Shown here: positions 16,619-25,773 of the stretch, one piece after another
Numbering within the stretch: the first letter of the stretch is position 1
Layout of the letters: the number at the start of each line of letters is the position of its first letter
Origin: Neobacillus endophyticus
Lineage (GTDB): Bacteria > Bacillota > Bacilli > Bacillales > Cytobacillaceae
DNA: 64,000 nt
Direction: 5' to 3'
Assembly (NCBI RefSeq): GCF_013248975.1
Contig: NZ_JABRWH010000001.1
Location: forward strand, 4,236,001-4,300,000
Program-made: the position numbers and the translations under genes
The notes under the pieces: generated by a model
The model's database searches: none
What the model was told of the DNA's origin: nothing
The model's input: the letters and a program-made list of their open reading frames with translations, nothing else

Positions 16619-18976
16619 TTATTGCACTTTTACATACCCTGGATTGCTTTTATTGTTTGCTGCATCTACTGCATAGATAGTCAAAACAGTGCTTACTTTT
16701 TGTTTTGGTATGGAAATGTTAAAAGTTCCTTTTGATGTAGCCATTCCGGAAGCTATTTTGTTCGCACCGCTATAAACTAGAACAGTGCTCCCCATTTCGG
16801 CATATCCTGTCAAAGAAGCAGACTTTGTCGTTAGTTTATTCATTCGAGGCGGTGCTGGAGGGAGCTTATCCTCCACTTTTACTGGTAGACTTGTATAATG
16901 TTCGCCTTTAGAAGTAATTTCCTCCAACTTGATTTGCGTTCCAGCAGACTGTTTTGGAATTTGAAGTTTATAATATCCATTTGAATCTGCGGATCCTGTT
17001 TTGATCAATTTTCCATTTGCATATACTTTAAGCGTACTTTTAGGCAGCGATTTTCCGGTAATATACGTGGAAACATTACTGACTGGCTCCATAAATGGTG
17101 CATAAATCACCTTCTGTTTAGATGCATTACTAACATTTCCTGCACGATCCTGTGCCTGTACAGAGATACTGCTTCCGGCTGTCTGTTTAGGGATTTGGAT
17201 GGAAAACACACCGTTAGCATTTGTTTTACCTGAAGCAAGATACTTTCCATTGCTTAAAACATTTACAGTAGAATAGGCTTCGGATTTTCCGTTGACAGAT
17301 ACAGATTCACTATAGATGGGTGAAAGGACTGGAGCTGCAGGTTTTTGCCGATCAATCACAAACTTAAGTGAATTTTTGGTTGCAACTGAACTAATTGAAT
17401 TCGTTTGGTTCATGGACAAGAGATTAAAGGCTTTGGCTGTTCCCACTCCGCTTGTGCTGACTTGGTATGAGCCATCCTTTGTTATGGTTGTGTCATTTGA
17501 AAGTTTCCGGACTGATTTTCCGTCAGACAAACTGATCGTACTATTGGATGGAACACCAATCTCCACATCCCCATTAAAATAGGTTATATCGGAGCCTGGA
17601 TCGGTTGCCTGCTGATCATTGACCGTGATCCACCGATAGGAATTATAATAGTAGGTGCCTATGTTTGAGTTCATGATTGGAAAATGCAAGCTTGGTACTG
17701 AATATGTGATCAAATAGATTCCATTGGTACTGGAATCAACAGAACCGTTTGTAACAATATCCTTTGTCCTGTCTCCCTCTGCATTTGAAAAAGCTCTGAT
17801 CCCGTCCATTGGATCAAAAGGAGTACCAGTTAGAAGAGTACCTGAATTTATCCCTGTGTAAAATGGTAGTATTTTCACAGTCGGAAATGACTCACTAGGC
17901 CGAATAAAGGTCGTATTTCCAGCTTGATCTTGTAAATAGATTTGATCAATATAATAAATACCTTCTGTCACATAGCATGGCACATTCAATTTCCCAATCC
18001 ATTGCTTATTCGAGCTGCCGATTGTAAGATGGCCCCAAAAATAATCATTTGAATTTTGGGAATCCTTCTTCTTAAAAGATACCGTTACATCTTTTATCCC
18101 CGTTCCAATATCTTCTCCATCCACAGCCACGTCCAATGAATCGCCAGGGTAAAGTTCTTTCTGGCCAACTGTAACATTCTGGAATACCGGCCCTGTAATA
18201 TCGGATACTCCCCCTGTAACTGTTAATTTAGCATTTGCAAGGATTGGTTGATGTTCTGACCAATAGTTGATTTCATTTCCTGTATTGTCCGTTAGAGTTA
18301 GATATCCAACATCATAACTGCCGTTTTTGGCATTGGCAGGTATCGTTATTTTCGCTTCAATCTGACCTGTAGTCTTGTTGAAGTAAAAATTACCAATGAA
18401 TGAATAATCGTTAGTTTCGATATGTCTTAAACTTAAAGAACCATAAGATACGGCACTTTGATTATCAAAACCTACTGACACAATTACCGTATCACCAGGC
18501 TTGGCAGTAGATTGACTAAGTTTAATAGAAGTAAGTGCTGGAGGAGTTGAATCTGTTATACCGTCCAGCATACGAAAACTTAACTTGGATATTAAAGGTG
18601 AGTCAACTCCATAGATTTGTTTATTCCCTGCTTGATCATATAGAGTGATTTCTCCTACATGCCAGTCCCCCTGTAGCATGTCTTTCGCGGGATATGAAAA
18701 ATCATATGTGTTATTCCCGATATACCGCATCATGGAATGTATGGACCGATTAGAACTATGGACCAATGTAATATCAGCATTTTCAGCAGGTCCTGATTCA
18801 TAGTCGTTCTCGACCGTAAATTGCATCTTAATTGTATCCCCCGAGTGGAATTCCGCCATATTGATAGAAGTATCTTTAAGAATAAGCGGGGTGGTATCAT
18901 TTGCCGCCTGTACAGATACTGCGCCCGCCAAAAATAAAACTAAAGCGAATATACATAACAACGCTTTTCTAAACAT
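16619..18976 (-). CDS. large secreted multi-Ig-like protein
   Basis: 785 residues with a clear signal peptide (MFRKALLCIFALVLFLAG...VQAA, cleavage about residue 24). Three related beta-rich units of about 120 residues lie between 25 and 370, each ending in a form of LTLYDQAGN / TDNTGNEINYW / LQDQAGNTTFI. A DUF5011-like domain follows near 375-450 (GTPFDPMDGIRAFS...NGIYLITYSV). The C-terminus has three Big_6-type repeats of about 85 residues (e.g. GKSEAYSTVNVLSNGK...SIQIPKQTAGSSISVQAQDRAGN). No LPXTG, S-layer or LysM anchor is visible, so it is probably secreted or loosely wall-bound. Role unknown; adhesive or structural function is typical of the architecture. Confidence 0.75.
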   Translation of the reverse strand: MFRKALLCIFALVLFLAGAVSVQAANDTTPLILKDTSINMAEFHSGDTIKMQFTVENDYESGPAENADITLVHSSNRSIHSMMRYIGNNTYDFSYPAKDMLQGDWHVGEITLYDQAGNKQIYGVDSPLISKLSFRMLDGITDSTPPALTSIKLSQSTAKPGDTVIVSVGFDNQSAVSYGSLSLRHIETNDYSFIGNFYFNKTTGQIEAKITIPANAKNGSYDVGYLTLTDNTGNEINYWSEHQPILANAKLTVTGGVSDITGPVFQNVTVGQKELYPGDSLDVAVDGEDIGTGIKDVTVSFKKKDSQNSNDYFWGHLTIGSSNKQWIGKLNVPCYVTEGIYYIDQIYLQDQAGNTTFIRPSESFPTVKILPFYTGINSGTLLTGTPFDPMDGIRAFSNAEGDRTKDIVTNGSVDSSTNGIYLITYSVPSLHFPIMNSNIGTYYYNSYRWITVNDQQATDPGSDITYFNGDVEIGVPSNSTISLSDGKSVRKLSNDTTITKDGSYQVSTSGVGTAKAFNLLSMNQTNSISSVATKNSLKFVIDRQKPAAPVLSPIYSESVSVNGKSEAYSTVNVLSNGKYLASGKTNANGVFSIQIPKQTAGSSISVQAQDRAGNVSNASKQKVIYAPFMEPVSNVSTYITGKSLPKSTLKVYANGKLIKTGSADSNGYYKLQIPKQSAGTQIKLEEITSKGEHYTSLPVKVEDKLPPAPPRMNKLTTKSASLTGYAEMGSTVLVYSGANKIASGMATSKGTFNISIPKQKVSTVLTIYAVDAANNKSNPGYVKVQ

Positions 18977-19538
18977 ACAAATAACCTCTCTTAATAGCTA
19001 GTTTCTCTCTTTATTATTAGTAAAAAATTAGAAGGAAAAATAATGAAAAAACCAACCTAATAAGGTAATATTTAGTTGGATCATTTCCAAGATTGACCTA
19101 GTAATCATCTTAATACTAGAATTTACAAAAATCTACATAATTCTTTCGTTTCCAACTAGTATATTTTGGTAACTCTTAAAATGCTTCAGTGAACAAAAAT
19201 AGCAACCAACAGGTTGAGACTCAATTAAAATGCTAATCTTAGCCAATGCTTTTAAATCTCAGGATGAAAGTCACAAATACACTTACTAACTGATCATACG
19301 GGATCTGTAAATACCTGTTTTGCCAAATAAACAGGTATTACAACAGGAGTTATGATGTTATACCCTACTTAGATAAACTTTATCGTTATCTCTTTCCTCA
19401 TTCGACACTACTTCACAACTTTTTTCTCACAAAATTTCACACTGAATAACCAGTATTATCACCCTTAAGAAAAGTGATGTGACTCCTAAAGAGAAATGAT
19501 GATAAAAGCTGAAAAAATGTTGATATATCAATAAAAAA
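18977..19538. other. intergenic, nothing coding
   Basis: Upstream region of the large secreted protein. Contains one hairpin, CCTGTTTTGCC...AAACAGG near 19313-19337. No small ORF with a ribosome site is seen on either strand. Confidence 0.4.
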
Positions 19539-19559
19539 AGCGTGAATTCAATTCACGCT
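19539..19559 (-). terminator. terminator of small secreted protein gene
   Basis: AGCGTGAAT / ATTCACGCT perfect 9-bp arms, 3-nt loop, with seven A on the left (T-run on the minus strand). Confidence 0.7.
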
Positions 19560-19624
19560 AGCAATTTAATGTAATTTACCTTTTTGCGCCCCTTTGGGAA
19601 CCAGTTATTATAAATGACCCTTTT

Positions 19625-20008
19625 TTAATGTATAACTTTAAATTGTGTATTAGCACTATGCCCTTGACATGTAACGGTAACGGTAACCATTCCAAGTGTG
19701 GTATTTCCTCCGACATGCCATGACCATGAAACCATTCCACTAGAATTCGAGCGTTTCGGTTCTAGACCTTTTGCTTTGCTGTCGCCGCTTTTGTAGTGGA
19801 CAGCTATGTATGCTGTGGAATTGGGCGCAACTTTTGCGGTTAATGTTTCCGTGCTGTTTCTAGCGGCAGGACTTTTAATACTAATAATTTTTACTGAAGC
19901 TGTTTGACTTATGCTCTTTGCGGTTGCAGCAGAAGTATTTAAATTCGGAACTTCTAATCCACCTACCAATAAAAAAGCAAGTGCGAGAATTCTGATTAAC
20001 CTTTTCAT
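19625..20008 (-). CDS. small secreted Ig-like protein
   Basis: 127 residues: signal peptide MKRLIRILALAFLLVGG... with cleavage near TSAATA, then one all-beta domain of about 90 residues with SSGMVSWSWHVGGNTTLGMVTVTVTC. The pattern (polar strand, SGxVSWSWxVGxxTxxG) resembles Ig-like modules attached to Bacillus secreted nucleases and wall proteins, here free-standing. A single conserved-looking Cys is present. Monocistronic with its own terminator. Function unknown. Confidence 0.65.
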   Translation of the reverse strand: MKRLIRILALAFLLVGGLEVPNLNTSAATAKSISQTASVKIISIKSPAARNSTETLTAKVAPNSTAYIAVHYKSGDSKAKGLEPKRSNSSGMVSWSWHVGGNTTLGMVTVTVTCQGHSANTQFKVIH

Positions 20009-20383
20009 TAATATTCCTCCATATCTAAGTTGTTTATATGACTATTTCATTATATCACTTCGAAAAAAATTGTATTAACCTATTTTCCTATGACTTATGA
20101 ATGATTAAACAGCCTCACAACATTTTCGTAGAGAGTCAGAATCTAGTATATTTCTCCTCCATTATGAATATTATTTCTTGTACATTTTGACTCAGCTTTA
20201 TCCCCCCATTCACCGTTATATCCGCACAAAAAGAGACCACCTACAACTAGATAGTCCCTTTGAAAATGTTCTATTTTATTAACACCAAACTCTACAATTC
20301 TAAAACATACAACAATAAATATTTGTGATTATTGTCCGGATTGACCATGAATTATTTATATTGTTACGAAATGATCACTTCTC
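20009..20383. other. intergenic downstream of truncated DnaB
   Basis: Contains imperfect hairpin AAAGAGACCACCT / AGATAGTCCCTTT at about 20230-20260. The missing C-terminal half of the phage helicase is not found here in any frame. Confidence 0.4.
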
Positions 20384-21160
20384 CTATTCGTCATGAAACT
20401 CTCTTCTGGGGTTCTTCATTTTCAGGCTGTCGATTTTTGCCATTGAACCCGTTAGCCGTCTGAGCAGTTGTTTTTTTCCCATTTCTAAGGAAAAAATGAC
20501 ACTTACATCTTGAATAGACGCGTTCAGGGCTATATTTAAGGCAAAAGCCGTTTTTCCCATGCTAGGCCGAGCTCCGACAATGATCAAATCAGATTCGTTA
20601 AACCCTTTCGTCAGTTGATCCAAATCAGCAAAACCCGAAGCAATTCCCACGATTTCACTCTGTTCCTTTTCACAATCCTCATATAAATCGGCTATGGCAG
20701 GTGTAAGATGGCCATCCTCTTCGTCCGTTTGATTGTCCTCAACAGCCATAAGCTCATTAATTCCATCCCTCAAGGTTTTTCCGATTTCTTCCGTTCCAGC
20801 CTGCTCGATGATTTTTCCGGCAACCTGAATGGCCTTACGCTTCTGATCGTATTCCTTCACTATTTTTTCATAAAAATGAAAGTTGGCTGTTGTGGGGACG
20901 CTGCCGGCTAATTGATTTAGGTAACTGACACCGCCGAGCCACTCCAAACATTGATCTCCTAATTCCTGAACAACTGTCAGAAAATCAATGGGGACGCCCT
21001 TGCTATCCAAACTGCGAATGGCTGAAAAAATAGTCCGTAGCTTTCTGGTATACAGCTGTTCAGGTAGAATCGTGCACTCTTTCACTAATCCCCCATCTAA
21101 AAAGAATGCTCCCACGATGGCTTCTTCTGCTTCCTGATAAAATGGTTGGAATTCCTCCAC
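20384..21160 (-). pseudogene. phage replicative DnaB-type helicase (SPP1 G40P-like), truncated
   Basis: 258 codons against about 440-450 for a DnaB helicase. The N-terminal domain (EEAIVGAFFLDGG), linker (SGFADLDQLTKGF) and Walker A (GARPSMGKTAF) are present, and the sequence continues through the KMKNPRREFHDE region, where TAG cuts it. The Walker B, H4 and arginine-finger regions are gone, so it cannot be an active helicase, although it could still bind partners through its N-terminal domain. The start is GTG at 21160 with AGGAGG 8 nt upstream. It is the last gene of a three-gene phage replication cassette. The reading frame upstream of the break is clean, which suggests a deletion rather than gradual decay. 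Confidence 0.75.
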
Positions 21161-21165
21161 TCTGC

Positions 21166-21498
21166 TCACCTCCTAACAATTCCTAAAATAGCTCTCATAT
21201 TGGCCAGTTCCCTTTGGACGACATCTTCCCTTGCTGGTGTACTCCTTTTCTTCATTATTTCTTTCGTCTCGTCTGTATTAGGAGTGGTCATAGCTGGAGT
21301 TGATTTTGCCATTAGGTCGGAGACTTTGGGAGGAAAAGCGGATTCCTTTACATAGGTGTATAAGTTGTTCCTGACATCTTCAAAGTTGGAATCTCTAAGC
21401 ATTTGATGCCATAAATTCACTTTCTCCTGATTTACTTCAAACTGATCATAAAAAACGGCTATTTGCTTTAATAATTCAAACGTCTCCCGCTTAATCAT
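21166..21498 (-). CDS. replicative helicase inhibitor/loader, G39P-like
   Basis: 110 residues. The helical N-terminus (MIKRETFELLKQIAVFYDQFEV, then VNLWHQMLRDSNFEDVRNNLYTYV) matches the G39P fold of phage SPP1, which binds the helicase and delivers it to the origin-binding protein. The C-terminal third is proline/threonine-rich and probably disordered, as in G39P, ending in a short helix ELANMRAILGIVRR that would contact the helicase. It overlaps the upstream G38P-like gene by 8 nt and abuts the truncated DnaB gene, an ordered replication cassette. Confidence 0.7.
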   Translation of the reverse strand: MIKRETFELLKQIAVFYDQFEVNQEKVNLWHQMLRDSNFEDVRNNLYTYVKESAFPPKVSDLMAKSTPAMTTPNTDETKEIMKKRSTPAREDVVQRELANMRAILGIVRR

Positions 21499-22246
21499 TT
21501 AAATCAAAATCCTCCTCGTTTAAGATTTTCTTAAAAGATTTTTGGTTTAAATATGCTTCAAATTTGCTGCCAAACAACGTGGCTGGTCTCAAGTATTTGC
21601 ACATTTGCGGATCTTCCAGCCATTCTGCTGTCTTGATGTCAATCACCTTTTTAAAATCCTCCAAGGTAAAGCCTTCACTAAGCCTTGCCCTGATTAAATC
21701 CTGGGTTTTCATTGTACTTAGTTTATAATCGGACTTTGTTTTTTCATTGAGATAATGGATGATCTCGACGAAAGGTATTTTCTCTGATGTACTCTCTGAA
21801 GAAATCTCTGGTATTGGTAGGGCCAGTTTTGACCTTTCCTCGGCCTGATCTGCACTTATCTTCGGTTCAGGTTGACCAGCAGGTGACTCAAATTGATCCG
21901 ATGAGACCACACTTTGGTCTTCTTCCAATTCTTTCAGCTTGTGGTAATCAATTGTGTACCATTTGGTTTGATCCATTTTCAGCAAATTCCAATTCCCAGA
22001 GACAAGAAATTTCTGGCGTTCAAGTGAAAGGATTGTCCGCTTAATGGTGCTGACTGACCAAAACGGCAGCTGCTTCTGCCAATCCTGATAGGTATTGTAA
22101 ACCCACTTTCTTCCTTGAAACTGATGCTTGCTGATACCCAGCCAATAATGAATCTGCTGCAGCACCACCGCTTCATTGAGTCCAATCTTTACCGCCAACG
22201 ATGGCACAATCATCACCGGATTTTCTTTAATCAACAGCCTGCTCAT
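21491..22246 (-). CDS. phage replication initiator/organiser (G38P / phage C-terminal domain type)
   Basis: 251 residues. The N-terminal winged-helix region MSRLLIKENPVMIVPSLAVK...NEAVVLQQIHYWL is the signature of phage replisome organisers, and the C-terminal part (IIHYLNEKTKSDYKLST ... LRPATLFGSKFEAYLN) is the conserved phage C-terminal domain. A Ser/Glu/Pro-rich linker joins them. In phage the C-terminal gene region often contains the origin it binds. The ATG at 22246 has GGAG 8 nt upstream; an ATG two codons earlier overlaps the ribosome site. No integrase, structural or lysis genes are nearby, so this is a stranded remnant. Confidence 0.75.
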   Translation of the reverse strand: MSRLLIKENPVMIVPSLAVKIGLNEAVVLQQIHYWLGISKHQFQGRKWVYNTYQDWQKQLPFWSVSTIKRTILSLERQKFLVSGNWNLLKMDQTKWYTIDYHKLKELEEDQSVVSSDQFESPAGQPEPKISADQAEERSKLALPIPEISSESTSEKIPFVEIIHYLNEKTKSDYKLSTMKTQDLIRARLSEGFTLEDFKKVIDIKTAEWLEDPQMCKYLRPATLFGSKFEAYLNQKSFKKILNEEDFDLND

Positions 22247-22363
22247 CTTCATCTCTCCTTTTCAATGGATGGGTCCGTTCCATTGGCTCACCCATCCCCC
22301 TTCACCATCTATTTATCCTAAAAGAGGCAAAAAGGACATAGTGCCAAAAAATTTTTTTTAAAA

Positions 22364-22391
22364 AAAGCCCTCCGAAAAATCGGAAGGCTTT
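22364..22391 (-). terminator. terminator-shaped hairpin in the leader of the replication cassette
   Basis: AAAGCCCTCCG / CGGAAGGCTTT with long A-run to the left, pointing along the minus strand. It lies 118 bp upstream of the G38P-like start, so it is either the end of a lost upstream gene or a leader attenuator. Confidence 0.55.
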
Positions 22392-22531
22392 GTGAGTAAA
22401 CGTTAAAGATTCATTTTCTTTGTTTCTATTAAAAAATTGAAAACGTTTTTTCAATAGATTCCTTTCGTTTTCATGTTCATCAACATATGATAAATCAACC
22501 GATCACTTTATTTGGAAAGGAGGAGTTGCTG

Positions 22532-23443
22532 ATGAAAAAGGGAAAAAACAAAAAATCGTGGTGGCGGCCGTTTTTGGCAGCACCTATATTATTTTTTCTT
22601 GCCCCTATTTCCATCGGCTTATATCTTACTCACCCCTTCCCGGCCAGAACGACGAAAAACCCGAAGGATTACGGGCTTGACTTCGAAGAAATTGAATTTT
22701 TTAGCCGAAAAGATCAATTAAAGCTATCTGGTTGGTGGATTGCTGCCTCTTCCAAGCCAAGCAATAAGGTGGTTATAACCGCCCACGGTTATACCAATGA
22801 ACGTGCCATGGAAGGAATCGAAGGACTGCAGCTCGCCAAAGTACTATCGGAACAAGGCTATAATGTACTGATGTTTGATTTTCGCAATGCGGGTCAATCA
22901 AAGGGAAGAACCACTGGGTTTGGTTTTTTTGAAAAGCATGATTTATTTTCCGCGATTGATTATGCGATTCAGAAAAAAAATCAGGAAAAGATTGCGCTTC
23001 TTGGCTGGAGTATGGGTGCTTCGACTGCGCTTATTGCCGGCTGTGAGCATCCTAATGTGTCCGTCATTATTGCTGACAGTCCATTCAGTGATTTAGAAGA
23101 CTTCTTAAAAGAAAATCTTTCTTTTTGGTCCAAATTACCAAAACGCCCCTTTACACCGATTATTTACCATTCCATGCGGAAACTCCACAAAATTGACCCC
23201 AATGAAGTTTCACCTATTTATAGCGTAAGTAACAGTAAAGGGAAATCCTTCTTACTGATCCATAGCATAGGTGATGAAGCCATACCTTTTACTGAGAGTG
23301 AAAAAATATTTCGAGCCATCTCTCCAGGGAGCCCTAAAGAATTTTGGCTGACTGAAAATGGGGAGCATATTAATTCGTATCTTTTAAATAAAGATGAATA
23401 CCAGCAGCGTGTCCTTCAGTTTCTCGATCAATATTTTCAGTAA
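22532..23443 (+). CDS. membrane-anchored alpha/beta hydrolase
   Basis: 303 residues. An N-terminal membrane anchor (WWRPFLAAPILFFLAPISIGLYL) precedes a serine hydrolase domain with oxyanion region TAHGYTNER, nucleophile elbow GWSMGAS, acid IGDEAI and catalytic His in NGEHINS. The layout matches YhdF/YqkD-like Bacillus hydrolases. The start is ATG 22532, with AAGGAGG at 22516-22522; the longer frame from 22487 has no ribosome site. The substrate is unknown. It is convergent with the DUF3800 gene, sharing a 60-bp gap. Confidence 0.8.
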   Translation: MKKGKNKKSWWRPFLAAPILFFLAPISIGLYLTHPFPARTTKNPKDYGLDFEEIEFFSRKDQLKLSGWWIAASSKPSNKVVITAHGYTNERAMEGIEGLQLAKVLSEQGYNVLMFDFRNAGQSKGRTTGFGFFEKHDLFSAIDYAIQKKNQEKIALLGWSMGASTALIAGCEHPNVSVIIADSPFSDLEDFLKENLSFWSKLPKRPFTPIIYHSMRKLHKIDPNEVSPIYSVSNSKGKSFLLIHSIGDEAIPFTESEKIFRAISPGSPKEFWLTENGEHINSYLLNKDEYQQRVLQFLDQYFQ

Positions 23444-23505
23444 TGGCTGTTCACTCGATTCATTGCTTACGATAAACTGCTCTTCATTAAATGATTGCAG
23501 TATTT

Positions 23506-24666
23506 CTATATCTTCATTGTCTTCAAATCAATGATTCTTTTTAGGTATTCATATTCTTTTTGCTCGAGAATATCAATTTCCTTGTTTGTTGCCTGAAGAA
23601 TCTGCTCGCGGCACTTGGCAATTCTTTGGATCATTGGATAGATTGTTAAGCTGGAAAGATTCACAAAGTCATATAAATCATTTAAGGATGCCGGCAGTTT
23701 GTACCCTTTACTGCTGCTGGCAATCAGCAGCCCGCTGTCACGCAGCTTGGAGACAATACTTGAGCGAAAATAGTGCTGGCTAATGTTGACATCTCTAATC
23801 GCATTCAAATTATCCAATATCTCCTGGGTATAGACGTATTCCAGGGGATTTTCTTTAAGGTTGAACAACAGGAACTTGAGAAAATCCATCCGGAGCTTTT
23901 CTTCATCTTCTTCACTCTTTTGGTGTTTCTCCATATACTTGAAGGCAAGATTGACAGCTTGTTGAATAATGACGGCATCGTATCGGGAGTCTTGCTGATC
24001 AAATTTGTAATCGAATAGAAAGTTTTTATAATCAAGTGGAAATAAATTGATGGCGGCAATTTTCGGTTTGATGATTTTGAAAAATGACCGGTAATGGTCG
24101 GAGAGTTGGGTCGTATCGTACCCTTTTGCGAGAATCACCGCAATAAGATTCGCCAACTGGATCAAACGTTCGGACTGAACTTGGTTAAATCCAAAGGTTG
24201 AATAATTGAATAAATCCGGAATGGACCTCGCCGTGATGTAATTTTTAAATTCTCGCAAAAAAGGTTTTCTTTCCTGATGGTCCACCACCAGATCCAATTG
24301 TTCAAATGACTGACGTAAGTCATCAAATACTAAGCGTTTTAAATACTTGATAAATGGTGTTTGATGCATAATTCCGCTATTTTCCCTGATCTTTCGTTTG
24401 TCAATGACATACGCATACACGCTAAACGGCAATGCTTTCAAATCATTTAATAATGGGATGAATTGCGCATCATCCTGTTTGGTTCTATCTTGAAGAATAT
24501 AAGAGGATTTTTCGAATATCCTTTCCAGTTCATGCTCTAACATGTCTTTGTTGCTATCTTTCACATGGATGGAAACGATCATAAAATGGCTGGAAACATC
24601 ATTTTTATCAAAATCAAAACGGTAATCACCAAATTCATCTATAAAAGCATATTGAATATCTTCCAT
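23506..24666 (-). CDS. DUF3800 protein with winged-helix-like C-terminus
   Basis: 386 residues. The N-terminus has the DUF3800 hallmark AFIDEFGDYRF followed by HFMIVSIHV, an RNase H-like fold with an acidic first strand; a second acidic strand reads LDLVVDHQE. The C-terminal 120 residues (ILDNLNAIRDVNISQHYFRSSIVSKLRDSGLL) look like a winged helix. DUF3800 proteins are often found near mobile elements and in defence islands, though their biochemical activity is not settled. The start ATG has GGTGGAG 3-4 nt upstream. Its neighbours are a phage replication remnant and a hydrolase. Confidence 0.7.
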   Translation of the reverse strand: MEDIQYAFIDEFGDYRFDFDKNDVSSHFMIVSIHVKDSNKDMLEHELERIFEKSSYILQDRTKQDDAQFIPLLNDLKALPFSVYAYVIDKRKIRENSGIMHQTPFIKYLKRLVFDDLRQSFEQLDLVVDHQERKPFLREFKNYITARSIPDLFNYSTFGFNQVQSERLIQLANLIAVILAKGYDTTQLSDHYRSFFKIIKPKIAAINLFPLDYKNFLFDYKFDQQDSRYDAVIIQQAVNLAFKYMEKHQKSEEDEEKLRMDFLKFLLFNLKENPLEYVYTQEILDNLNAIRDVNISQHYFRSSIVSKLRDSGLLIASSSKGYKLPASLNDLYDFVNLSSLTIYPMIQRIAKCREQILQATNKEIDILEQKEYEYLKRIIDLKTMKI

Positions 24667-24834
24667 TTTCTCCACCCCGCCCAAAAATAAGATTCTACCT
24701 TTTTATACAATTTCTACAAAATTTTATAGAAACCTTTTATTTTTTCGGATGAGGCTTTTTCTTTCCCGGCATTTTCCCCTTCTTCAATACCAGACATTCT
24801 CTCACTTATCAATACGATTTTCTTCTGTACAAAA

Positions 24835-24859
24835 GGGTGTCCTCTAAAAAGCGACACCC
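24835..24859 (-). terminator. terminator of CMD/tautomerase transcript
   Basis: GGGTGTC / GACACCC stem with an A-run on the left, about 85 bp past the CMD-family stop codon. Confidence 0.5.
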
Positions 24860-24942
24860 CGATGAATCTATTGGTTTCAATTATACGTGAGAGGGTCGTT
24901 TACATTACCCCTTTTTTCCCTTTCAGTCTAAAATATCATTTC

Positions 24943-25251
24943 TCATTTTAGTATGACATTTAATGCCAAGGCAGCTTTCGGCCACCCATTATAAAAGGCC
25001 ATATGTGTAACTAACGCAATGATTTCCTTCTCAGTCATTCCATTCCTTTTCGCCAACTCCAGATGGAATGGCAATTGCTCCGTATTGCCGATGCTTATTA
25101 GTGCTGAAAGTGTAGCTACGCTTCTTTCTTTTGCTGTTAAAACCGGATCTCTCCATACTTTTTCAAATAATATGTTCTCACTGTATTCAACAAATTCGGG
25201 AGCCATTTCTTTCATTTTTGGAGGGATATTGGATTCAATCCGCGCATTCAT
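24943..25251 (-). CDS. carboxymuconolactone decarboxylase family protein
   Basis: 102 residues. All-helical CMD fold with RDPVLTAKERSVATLSALISIG and the helix LAKRNGMTEKEIIALVTHMAFYNGWPKA, typical of gamma-carboxymuconolactone decarboxylase relatives. The Cys pair of AhpD-type peroxidase partners is absent, so it is a CMD-type rather than an AhpD-type member. It overlaps the upstream tautomerase stop by ATGA, implying translational coupling. With the tautomerase and the divergent LysR gene it forms a small catabolic or stress unit; the real substrate is unknown. Confidence 0.8.
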   Translation of the reverse strand: MNARIESNIPPKMKEMAPEFVEYSENILFEKVWRDPVLTAKERSVATLSALISIGNTEQLPFHLELAKRNGMTEKEIIALVTHMAFYNGWPKAALALNVILK

Positions 25252-25664
25252 GGTTCGATTTCCTCCTTTGCTATAATCATTTGTGCGATCCCTTGACCAA
25301 ATGACCAGTTATCCACAGGTGTCTCATTTAAGGTAATAAAAATACAAGCGGAGGAGATGTTTAATTCTTCCGACATAGCTTGGGCAATGGATTGATACAA
25401 CTTGGTTTTTTGGTCGATTGTCCTCCACGGCCCACAGGTGATCGACACATGGATCATGTGATCAGTCCGCATTTTTTCGGCTTCTAACAGATAATGAGGA
25501 TCATAGAAAAATTGATGAGGCGGATAGGGAATATACATTTAAAAATAATCTTTTTCTGGAATTAAGAAATGTTCCATTAAGGAACGATGAACCCTTTGGC
25601 TCACCTTTTCTAATACGTCCTTCTTCGCAAGACCTTCTGGATAATAAACATGAACTAATGGCAA
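25248..25664 (-). pseudogene. tautomerase family gene interrupted by in-frame stop
   Basis: One reading frame runs from a TTG at 25664 (AAGGAG 9 nt upstream) through PLVHVYYPEGLAKKDVLEK to ...LIPEKDYF, meets TAA at 25541-25539, and continues in the same frame from the next codon, ATG 25538: MYIPYPPHQFFYDPHYL, then MIHVSITCGPWRTIDQKTK and PVDNWSFGQG. Together the two parts give a normal two-domain tautomerase of about 138 residues in which Gln (CAA) would be expected at the TAA. The catalytic Pro 1 is on the first, 41-residue piece. The adjacent TAA-ATG could allow reinitiation and a two-piece protein. Otherwise it is a recent nonsense pseudogene. A sequencing error is also possible. Confidence 0.75.
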
Positions 25665-25773
25665 ATCCTGTCACTCCTTCCGTATGATTTTATTTTAATG
25701 GCCAAATCTTGATTTGTATAATTGAAAAATACTATTATAATTATCAAAAAAGCCGATGAAGATGAGGTGCCAA

